Origin: Sulfurimonas sp.
GTDB lineage: Bacteria > Campylobacterota > Campylobacteria > Campylobacterales > Sulfurimonadaceae
Assembly (NCBI GenBank): GCA_021107375.1
Contig: JAIOSY010000007.1
Span: forward strand, 1-5,093
Length of the DNA: 5,093 nt
Direction: 5' to 3'
The position numbers were made by a program, and so were the translations under genes. How positions within the stretch are numbered: position 1 is the stretch's first letter; every line of letters starts with the position of its first letter. A model generated the notes under the pieces. It ran no database searches, was not told the origin of the DNA, and saw only the letters and a program-made list of their open reading frames with translations. This document shows, in pieces, positions 1 to 4,503 of the stretch.

Positions 1-1562
1 ATGGAGAAGAGGGCTTAGAACTTTATAGTAAAGGGAAATATGACTTAGTTTTGAGTGATATTAATATGCCAAAAATGAATGGTATTGAGATGTCAAAGGC
101 AATCTTGCAAGAGAATCCAAATCAGGCCATTATCATTAATTCTGCATATAATGAAGCAGAATATCTTTTGGAACTTTTTAATGCAGGGATTGAGTACTAT
201 ATACTTAAACCAGTCAATATTAAACAGTTAAATAAAATTATCTATAAAATTGCCGAAGCGAATCACAATCAAAAAATAGCTCATGTTTATAAAAAATCAA
301 TTGCAAAAAAGAGTGAAGAGACTAATGGTAATGTTTATATAGACAGTTTAACAGGTTTGGAGAATTTATCTGCTTTTATGAATAATATTACTTTGCATGA
401 TAATGATAAGCAAGAATTTAATGTATTGATACTTCTTGATATTGATAATCTGCAAGGTATTAATGATCTATATGGAACAGATGCCGGCAACAAGGTTATT
501 GCAAGTTTTGCAAAGTTTTTAAAGAGTTTTATTAATAAACTATCTTATAAAGTTTACCATGCAAATGGTGATCAGTTTATTTTGCTAGACAAAGTTGCAT
601 ATATTGATACTGAAAAGTATGAAGAAGATTTTAAAAATCTTCAAGAGCAAATCAGGCTCTTTAGTGTCTATCTTAGTGAAGTTGATAAAGAGGTTGATAT
701 TAATGCTACAATTGGTATGTCACTGGGACAAGACTATCCGTTTGAGCATGCTGATATGGCACTAAAAAGTGCAAAAGACAAGCATCAATCTTATACAGTC
801 TATAATACACTATTAGATACAACACAAAAGATGGAGCAAATAATTGAATGGCAATATAGAATTATTAGAGCACTTGAAGATAACCGTATTTTTCCAGTTT
901 ATCAGCCTATAGTTGATATAAATGGTGATATTGTCAAATATGAAGCATTAATGAGATTATCGGAAGTGGAAGATGGTAAAGATAAATTCTTTTCCCCTAT
1001 CTATTTTATGGAAATTGCACACAAAACTAAGTATTACAGTGAAATTTCCAGTATGATGATTCACAAAGTGCTTGATTCTTTTAAAATGCATAAACACACT
1101 ATTTCTATAAATCTTTCATATACTGATATTCAAAATAAAACATTTATGAGTAGTATATATAAAAGAATAGAAGAGGAGAAAATAGGTAATAGATTAATTG
1201 TTGAAATTCTTGAGAGTGAAAATATTAAGGATTATAAAATACTTAAAAATAGCATTGAAAAATTTCGTCATCTTGGTGTAAAGATAGCTATTGATGATTT
1301 TGGTAGTGGTTATTCAAATTTTAAACAAATTTTAGATATTCATCCTGAGTATATAAAAATAGATGAAAGCCTGATTAAAAATATAGATGTAGATGCACAT
1401 GCTTTTATTTTAACAAAGTTTATCGCTACATTTTTTCATGAACTCAATGTTATAATAATTGCTGAGCATGTTCATACTAAAGAGATTTATGATATTTTAA
1501 AAAGATTTGAGATTGACCAGTTTCAAGGCTATTACTTTTCTGAACCACTAAAAATTATATGA
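1..1562 (+). CDS. Response regulator with receiver, degenerate GGDEF and EAL domains (5' partial); probable c-di-GMP phosphodiesterase
   Basis: The gene enters from outside the window: the frame is open from base 3 and reads GEEGLELYSKGKYDLVLSD, a normal receiver-domain sequence, so the TTG at 51 is an internal leucine. About 519 codons are visible; roughly the first 40 residues are missing. The receiver (to about 260) has the phospho-acceptor Asp at 57-59 in SDINMP, a Ser in NSAY, and the conserved Lys in ILKPV. After a linker, the GGDEF domain (about 339-810) starts with DSLTGL and keeps the metal-binding LLDIDNL. Its active-site motif at 564-578 reads NGDQF, and no RxxD inhibitory site precedes it, so cyclase activity is unlikely. 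The EAL domain (about 860-1550) has EAL at 942-950, INLS, VEI, DDFG at 1293-1304, IKID, and FQG at 1521-1529. The usual EGVE is EHVH (1464-1475). Family knowledge: EAL domains hydrolyse c-di-GMP to pGpG. Inferred role: a cytoplasmic phosphodiesterase switched by an unseen sensor kinase. Confidence 0.93.
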   Translation, partial: GEEGLELYSKGKYDLVLSDINMPKMNGIEMSKAILQENPNQAIIINSAYNEAEYLLELFNAGIEYYILKPVNIKQLNKIIYKIAEANHNQKIAHVYKKSIAKKSEETNGNVYIDSLTGLENLSAFMNNITLHDNDKQEFNVLILLDIDNLQGINDLYGTDAGNKVIASFAKFLKSFINKLSYKVYHANGDQFILLDKVAYIDTEKYEEDFKNLQEQIRLFSVYLSEVDKEVDINATIGMSLGQDYPFEHADMALKSAKDKHQSYTVYNTLLDTTQKMEQIIEWQYRIIRALEDNRIFPVYQPIVDINGDIVKYEALMRLSEVEDGKDKFFSPIYFMEIAHKTKYYSEISSMMIHKVLDSFKMHKHTISINLSYTDIQNKTFMSSIYKRIEEEKIGNRLIVEILESENIKDYKILKNSIEKFRHLGVKIAIDDFGSGYSNFKQILDIHPEYIKIDESLIKNIDVDAHAFILTKFIATFFHELNVIIIAEHVHTKEIYDILKRFEIDQFQGYYFSEPLKII

Positions 1563-1616
1563 TAGTAATGCAAATATATTTATGAAATGGAAATCTTTAT
1601 TAAATCAAAAATATTA

Positions 1617-1622
1617 TATAAT
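1617..1622 (+). promoter_or_regulatory. Probable -10 box of the entericidin-like gene
   Basis: A perfect TATAAT lies 34 bases before the ATG at 1657, in an AT-rich stretch. No clear -35 box is visible, which is common for housekeeping promoters in Campylobacterota. A start near 1629 would leave a leader of about 27 bases containing the AAGGA at 1644-1648. The box lies inside the longer possible reading frame that begins at 1582, which argues against that longer start. Confidence 0.5.
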
Positions 1623-1656
1623 TGTTATTGTAAAAGAAAATACAAGGATGATTTAT

Positions 1657-1800
1657 ATGAAAAAGTTTTTTAGTTTTTTAGCAGTTTTTAGTATTTTAGC
1701 TCTAAGTAGTGGGTGTTCTGCTACATGGGAAGGGGTTAAAGAGGATTCCAATAATGCTTGGAGCTCTACAAAAGGTACTATTCATAAAGCAACTGAATAA
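1657..1800 (+). CDS. Entericidin EcnA/B-like small lipoprotein
   Basis: This encodes 47 residues. Residues 1-19 are a lipoprotein signal peptide: MKKFF, a hydrophobic core, then LSSGC with the lipid-carrying Cys at 20. The position -3 residue is Ser, slightly off the usual Leu. The mature peptide would have only 28 residues; its pattern (TWEGVKED, then NAWSSTKGTI, then KATE) resembles entericidin A/B lipoproteins. In enterobacteria these form a small antidote/toxin pair affecting membrane integrity; in other proteobacteria single copies are common and the role is unclear. The start at 1657 is chosen because AAGGA sits 8 bases upstream and the signal peptide starts there; an in-frame ATG at 1582 would add 25 residues ahead of the signal peptide. 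The gene appears monocistronic and converges on the acidic-protein gene downstream. Only one copy is seen here, so no pair can be claimed. Confidence 0.8.
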   Translation: MKKFFSFLAVFSILALSSGCSATWEGVKEDSNNAWSSTKGTIHKATE

Positions 1801-1820
1801 AAAAAAATTAGTTGTTTCAT

Positions 1821-1862
1821 CTAGATTTCCACATGCCATGGCATGTGGAAATTAAAATCTAG
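1821..1862. terminator. 28-bp perfect palindrome between convergent genes, putative bidirectional terminator
   Basis: Bases 1825-1852 form a perfect palindrome with 14-bp arms (left arm ATTTCCACATGCCA), centred on CCATGG between 1838 and 1839. An outer CTAG at 1821-1824 can pair with CTAG at 1859-1862, leaving TAAAAT bulged; this outer arm contains the stop codon of the minus-strand gene. The position between two convergent genes suggests a shared terminator. However, no T-run follows the stem directly on either strand; the only run, beyond the plus-strand gene's stop at about 1801-1807, would be a T-run on the minus strand some 17 bases past the stem. A protein-binding or other palindromic site is the alternative. 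Confidence 0.5.
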
Positions 1863-2146
1863 TCTTCCTCAACAAATCCAAAATCTTCATCGTCACCTTT
1901 TTGAGCTTCTAAAATATCATCAATCAATTCTGTACACTCATCTTCATCTATATCACCACTAGTAATATCATCTAAAATATCTTGTAAATCTGCTTTAAAT
2001 TCACGAAGTTCTTCAATCTCCTCTTTTGCGTCCTCTGAAGCTTCTTTATTATCAGCTATCTCTTCAAAAATCTCATCTAATCTTTCATCTAAATCTGGAA
2101 TAACACTTTTTGTTAATAACTCTTCTAGTTTTTGTGCTTGAGACAT
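1859..2146 (-). CDS. Small, highly acidic, predicted helical protein of unknown function
   Basis: This 95-residue protein is not recognised as a named family. It contains 20 Glu and 18 Asp against 6 Lys and 2 Arg, giving a net charge near -30. Residues 5-60 have regularly spaced Leu, Ile and Phe between charged residues and should form one or two long helices, possibly a coiled coil. The tail (about 63-95) is richest in Asp/Glu and ends FVEED. There is no signal peptide or membrane segment, so it is probably cytoplasmic. The single Cys is in DECTEL. The start is supported by AAAGG (2154-2158), 7 bases before the ATG. It is divergent from the CinA-like gene and convergent with the lipoprotein gene, so it stands alone as a transcription unit. 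The strong acidity could suit binding to a basic protein or metal ions, or nucleic acid mimicry, but nothing here decides this. Confidence 0.75.
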   Translation of the reverse strand: MSQAQKLEELLTKSVIPDLDERLDEIFEEIADNKEASEDAKEEIEELREFKADLQDILDDITSGDIDEDECTELIDDILEAQKGDDEDFGFVEED

Positions 2147-2167
2147 TTTTATACCTTTTTATTTTTA

Positions 2168-2195
2168 ATTATGCAATAATACAATAATTTATCAA
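2168..2195 (-). promoter_or_regulatory. Candidate promoter of the acidic-protein gene
   Basis: Read on the minus strand, TTGATA (2195-2190) is followed after 16 bases by CATAAT (2173-2168). Both are close to sigma-70 boxes. Transcription would begin near 2161, leaving a short leader of about 15 bases with the AAAGG site. The sequence is so AT-rich that chance matches are likely. Confidence 0.35.
2180..2185 (+). promoter_or_regulatory. Candidate -10 box of the CinA-like gene
   Basis: TACAAT, one base from TATAAT, lies 21 bases before the ATG at 2207 and would put the transcript start near 2192, just ahead of the purine-rich AAGAAGAG. It lies between the two boxes proposed for the opposing gene, so the two promoters would overlap. 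There is no recognisable -35 box. Confidence 0.3.
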
Positions 2196-2206
2196 AAAGA
2201 AGAGTA

Positions 2207-2938
2207 ATGAATTTTTATGCACTAATAATTGGGACAGAAATATTAAACGCAAGAAGAGAAGATAAGCACTTTAAATTTGTTCAAAGTGAACTAGCTAAAT
2301 ATGGGCATGAACTTTGTAGCTCTATTGTTGTTAAAGATGATGAAAAACTTATGAAAAACATTTATAAATTAATTAAAAATGATAAAGATGCTGTACTTTT
2401 TTCTTTTGGTGGTATCGGTTCAACTCCTGATGATTTAACAAGAGAGATAGCATCTGAAATTTTCACCAACAAAAAAGTACAACGGCATGTGGAGTTTGAA
2501 AAAGATATTATTGAAAAATTTGGCGATGAAGCATATCCACATAGAATCCACATGGCAGATTTACCACCAAATGCCAAACTACTTTTTAATCCCATAAACA
2601 ATATGTCTGGATTTTCACTAGAAGATAAGTATTTTTTTGTTCCAGGTTTTCCTCAAATGGCACACCCTATGATTAGTGATGTTATAAATAAATTTTTCTC
2701 AAAAAAAGTTGATAAATATAGATTTACTCTTCTAGCACAAACTAGTGAAAATACACTAATCACACTTATGAAAACATTACCTTTAAATATAGAACTATCA
2801 TCCCTTCCCATCTTTAAAGATAACAAACCATCAGTTGAGTTATCACTTAGTGGCTTTGATAAATCAAATACATTACACCATTTTAATCTATTTTGTGAAG
2901 AATTAAAACACCTAAATATAGAGTATAAATTAATATAA
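2207..2938 (+). CDS. CinA N-terminal-like / molybdopterin-binding (MoaB-Mog fold) domain protein
   Basis: The 243-residue protein matches the N-terminal part of CinA (COG1058). Residues 6-20 (LIIGTEILNARREDK) correspond to the family start, with Thr in place of the more usual Asp in GDE. GGIGSTPDD at 68-76 is the hallmark GGxGxTxDD motif of the molybdopterin-binding fold. ADLPPNAKLLFNP (117-129) and VPGFPQM (145-151) are also typical. Residues 170-243 probably form the small additional domain seen in CinA-type proteins. Full-length CinA has about 400-420 residues with a C-terminal nicotinamide-nucleotide deamidase (PncC) domain; that domain is absent and the frame ends cleanly, so this is a short family form and not a break. 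Family members of this domain have been linked to ADP-ribose pyrophosphatase activity; a role in competence is only implied by the name. Start: AAGAAGAG at 2197-2204 precedes the ATG. There are no signal or membrane segments. Confidence 0.87.
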   Translation: MNFYALIIGTEILNARREDKHFKFVQSELAKYGHELCSSIVVKDDEKLMKNIYKLIKNDKDAVLFSFGGIGSTPDDLTREIASEIFTNKKVQRHVEFEKDIIEKFGDEAYPHRIHMADLPPNAKLLFNPINNMSGFSLEDKYFFVPGFPQMAHPMISDVINKFFSKKVDKYRFTLLAQTSENTLITLMKTLPLNIELSSLPIFKDNKPSVELSLSGFDKSNTLHHFNLFCEELKHLNIEYKLI

Positions 2939-2940
2939 TT

Positions 2941-2961
2941 AGTTTATATGTCGATATAACT
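2941..2961 (+). promoter_or_regulatory. Weak hairpin with an embedded -10-like box ahead of the three-gene cassette
   Basis: AGTTTATAT and ATATAACT can pair around the loop GTCG with one bulged base. TATAAC at 2955-2960 is one base from TATAAT and would start a transcript near 2967, just before the AAGGAA at 2973-2978. The same bases could therefore be the end of the CinA-like transcript or the promoter of the next gene. No T-run follows the hairpin. Both readings are tentative. Confidence 0.25.
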
Positions 2962-2985
2962 ACATATTAATCAAGGAATTTTCTT

Positions 2986-3108
2986 ATGTTAGTTTGGTTA
3001 TTGGTACTATTATTGCTGAGTGTTGTCATATATGTTGTTTATAGATGCTCTTTTACTAACAAAAAAGAGCTAACAAAGAATAATCGGCATTACACTTTTA
3101 AAATATAA
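2986..3108 (+). CDS. 40-residue single-membrane-segment protein (small ORF)
   Basis: A short frame starts MLVWLLVLLLLSVVIYVVY and ends in a basic tail, HYTFKI. Residues 1-19 are almost entirely hydrophobic and fit one transmembrane helix; the following RCSFTNKKELTKNNR is rich in Lys and Arg, so by the positive-inside rule the C-terminus should face the cytoplasm. AAGGAA at 2973-2978, 7 bases before the ATG, is one of the best ribosome binding sites in the window and the main reason to accept so short a gene. The single Cys directly follows the membrane segment; this is not a lipobox. The next gene starts 10 bases after the stop and its AGAGAG site overlaps this stop region, so the two are probably co-transcribed. 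No family is recognised. It could be a small regulatory or toxin-like membrane peptide, but that is only inference. Confidence 0.6.
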   Translation: MLVWLLVLLLLSVVIYVVYRCSFTNKKELTKNNRHYTFKI

Positions 3109-3118
3109 GAGAGTTACG

Positions 3119-3721
3119 ATGACATTAAATATGAACAATCACACTTTTAAAGGGCATAAAACATTACTTGGTAGTAAGTATGTGACATATGGTGAAGTTG
3201 AGCTTCCACTAAGATATAAAATATTCTCAAAATCAGAAAGTGGTTTTGACTGGGGACATAATGGTCCCGCCTCTATGCAATTAGCCTTTTCAATTCTTTA
3301 TCAACTTAGTGATATAGATACTGCAAAAAAATATGTATTGAAATTTACACAAGATGTTGTTAAACACTTAAATTCAAGAGATTGGAAACTTGGTGCAATA
3401 GATGTAATTAAATGGCTAGATGAAAATAAAGAAGACTTCATAGAAAAAGAATCTGAATTAGTTTTAGTTACTCAACCTGTAAAAAAATCAAAAAAGAAAA
3501 AAACAAATATGGTAAAAAGTATTTGTCAAGAACTTCATATAACACAAAAACAACTTGCCGAAATTTTGGAAGTACCCGAGGGAACTGTTAGTTCTTGGGC
3601 TGTTAAAGATGAGATTCCAAGACTTGGAAAAAAAGCAATTGAATTTTACACAATAAATACAAAAAATCAAAAAATTGTAGATAGCTATAAAGATTTCATT
3701 CATCTTTTACAAGCTTCATAA
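3119..3721 (+). CDS. DUF6166-like domain fused to a C-terminal helix-turn-helix
   Basis: The 200-residue protein has two parts. Residues about 10-108 resemble DUF6166: a beta-rich start with LPLRYK, then GFDWGHNGPASMQLA (42-56, corresponding to the family's GFxWGYxGSGPxQLA signature), a helix in which an Asp/Ala-rich turn leads to KYVLKF, and W89 before a final WL helix. The function of this domain is unknown. A Lys-rich linker (KKSKKKK, 122-128) leads to a helix-turn-helix at about 131-175: TQKQLAEIL (142-150), a turn at EVPEG, and the recognition helix GTVSSWA, followed by DEIPRLGKKAIEFY as in many Cro/CI-type regulators. The protein is thus likely to bind DNA. The start at 3119 is preferred over Met5 because AGAGAG (3108-3113) lies 5 bases before it. 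It sits in the middle of a tight three-gene cassette; autoregulation of that cassette would be a natural guess but is not shown. Confidence 0.78.
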   Translation: MTLNMNNHTFKGHKTLLGSKYVTYGEVELPLRYKIFSKSESGFDWGHNGPASMQLAFSILYQLSDIDTAKKYVLKFTQDVVKHLNSRDWKLGAIDVIKWLDENKEDFIEKESELVLVTQPVKKSKKKKTNMVKSICQELHITQKQLAEILEVPEGTVSSWAVKDEIPRLGKKAIEFYTINTKNQKIVDSYKDFIHLLQAS

Positions 3722-3732
3722 AAAGGTTTTAA

Positions 3733-3924
3733 ATGCAACCAAAAGATGAAATAACAAGAAGTCTTCTTATAGACAGAGCAACTTGGGATGATGCTATGAA
3801 GTACTCAAGACAAAGATATAAAATGAGTTTAAGTAAAGTTGTAGAAGCCCTACTTCAAGAGTGGTTAGCTAAAGAAAAAAGAAAACCACTAGATAACAAA
3901 AGTCAAGGTAAATTTTTTCATTAG
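3733..3924 (+). CDS. Small ribbon-helix-helix-like DNA-binding protein
   Basis: This 63-residue protein has the layout of a ribbon-helix-helix (Arc/MetJ/CopG-type) monomer: a strand at about 8-15 (TRSLLIDR), helix A at about 17-28 (TWDDAMKYSRQR), a turn at YKMS, and helix B at about 32-46 (SLSKVVEALLQEWL), then a basic tail. Such proteins dimerise to form a two-stranded ribbon that reads the DNA major groove, and are often antitoxins, plasmid copy regulators or autorepressors. AAAAGG at 3721-3726 lies 6 bases before the ATG and overlaps the stop of the previous gene; the gap between genes is 11 bases, so translation is probably coupled in one operon. No toxin gene follows: the next gene lies on the other strand and directly abuts the stop codon. 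The family call rests on the pattern of hydrophobic residues and is moderate in strength. Confidence 0.7.
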   Translation: MQPKDEITRSLLIDRATWDDAMKYSRQRYKMSLSKVVEALLQEWLAKEKRKPLDNKSQGKFFH

Positions 3925-3932
3925 TTACCTTG
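3904..3932. terminator. Inverted repeat spanning both convergent stop codons, weak bidirectional terminator
   Basis: CAAGGTAA (3904-3911) and TTACCTTG (3925-3932) are exact inverted repeats around a 13-base loop. The loop holds the plus-strand TAG stop (3922-3924); the right arm holds the minus-strand TAA stop (3927-3925). An alternative pairing joins AAATTTT (3910-3916) to AAAATTT (3934-3940). No clean T-run follows on either strand, so termination here may be weak. Confidence 0.35.
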
Positions 3933-4428
3933 CAAAATTTGTATTTCTAGGTGTATTTTCATCATAATTAAGAAGTTCCAAAACAGACTTTTTATTCATT
4001 TTCCTAGCAAAATCTATAGCCGTAAAACCTTTAGAATCAAGGGCATACTTATCAACCCCTAGCTCTATCAACTTTTGAGTAATCTCAACTCTTCCATAAC
4101 ACGCAGCAGCCATTAATGCAGTAAAACCACTTCTTCGCATAGTTTTGTTTACATCAATACCTTTTTGAATAATAAAATTCACCATCTCTAAATTATCATA
4201 TGTAATTGCCATATCAAAAATAGACACACCCTCTTCATCAAAGGCATATACATCAGCACCATTTTCTATGAGTAACATTAACAAGTCAAAATCACATCTA
4301 GCACGGATTCCACATGCCAAGACCGACTCACCAACATCATTGGTCTCTTCCAAATCAGAACCCTCTTTTATATACCTTTTAACACCAATATAATCATTGT
4401 TTTTTAATAATTCTAACCATTTATTCAT
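3925..4428 (-). CDS. Ankyrin-repeat protein
   Basis: The 167-residue protein is almost wholly ankyrin repeats. Repeat-like units are visible at about 6-32 (degenerate cap), 33-64 (LLMLLIENGADVYAFDEEG), 65-98 (DNLEMVNFIIQKGIDVN), 99-132 (GFTALMAAACYGRVEITQKLIELGVD) and 133-155 (GFTAIDFARKMNKKSVLELL, end cap). The GxTAL-type turn and the IxxGxDVN loop are characteristic. Ankyrin repeats bind partner proteins and have no catalytic role of their own. There is no signal peptide, so the protein is probably cytoplasmic. The ATG at 4428 has no recognisable ribosome binding site; an in-frame TGA lies 8 codons upstream and the next Met is residue 50, so no better start exists. A -10-like box six bases upstream suggests a leaderless transcript. 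The gene converges with zero spacing on the ribbon-helix-helix gene and is divergent from dapD. Its partner is unknown. Confidence 0.88.
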   Translation of the reverse strand: MNKWLELLKNNDYIGVKRYIKEGSDLEETNDVGESVLACGIRARCDFDLLMLLIENGADVYAFDEEGVSIFDMAITYDNLEMVNFIIQKGIDVNKTMRRSGFTALMAAACYGRVEITQKLIELGVDKYALDSKGFTAIDFARKMNKKSVLELLNYDENTPRNTNFAR

Positions 4429-4434
4429 AAGCGT

Positions 4435-4440
4435 AGTATA
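4435..4440 (-). promoter_or_regulatory. Candidate -10 box giving a leaderless ankyrin mRNA
   Basis: On the minus strand TATACT, one base from TATAAT, ends six bases before the ATG of the ankyrin gene. With the usual -10 to start-site distance, transcription would begin at or within a base or two of the A of the ATG. This fits the lack of any purine-rich binding site upstream. The surrounding TATATATA makes the exact register uncertain. Confidence 0.4.
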
Positions 4441-4467
4441 TATAAATTTTCATTAGTAGTTTTTATG

Positions 4468-4473
4468 TATAAT
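4468..4473 (+). promoter_or_regulatory. Probable -10 box of dapD
   Basis: A perfect TATAAT preceded by TTTTTATG lies 30 bases before the dapD ATG. The T-rich stretch ahead of it resembles promoters of Campylobacterota, which often lack a -35 box. The transcript would begin near 4480 with a leader of about 24 bases. Confidence 0.55.
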
Positions 4474-4503
4474 TGCACAAATAAATTACTTAAGCGAGAA
4501 TTC

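Noticed and set aside
51..53. TTG as the start codon of the response regulator
   Set aside because: The frame is open upstream to the window edge and encodes the expected receiver-domain residues, so the gene starts outside the window.
1582..1656. Longer N-terminus for the entericidin-like protein
   Set aside because: It would place 25 unrelated residues before a lipoprotein signal peptide, spans a perfect TATAAT, and the good ribosome binding site serves the ATG at 1657.
2544..2557. A further copy of the palindrome arm word (ATCCACATGGCA-like)
   Set aside because: It differs at the ATGCC/ATGGC core and encodes ordinary residues (IHMAD) of the CinA-like protein, so it is treated as chance similarity.
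2362..2601. Minus-strand frame of 79 codons
   Set aside because: It lies wholly within the CinA-like gene, has no recognisable domain, and is best explained as antisense to a real coding sequence.
3488..3703. Minus-strand frame of 71 codons rich in Phe, Cys and Ile
   Set aside because: It is antisense to the Lys-rich linker and helix-turn-helix region; the Phe-rich composition is what AAA/AAG codons give when read backwards.
2986..3924. A mobile element or prophage remnant
   Set aside because: No transposase, integrase, terminal repeats or attachment site could be seen around the cassette, and its base composition looks like that of its neighbours by eye.
3733..4428. A toxin-antitoxin pair of the ribbon-helix-helix protein with the ankyrin protein
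   Set aside because: The genes are convergent and not co-transcribed, and the ankyrin protein has no toxin fold.
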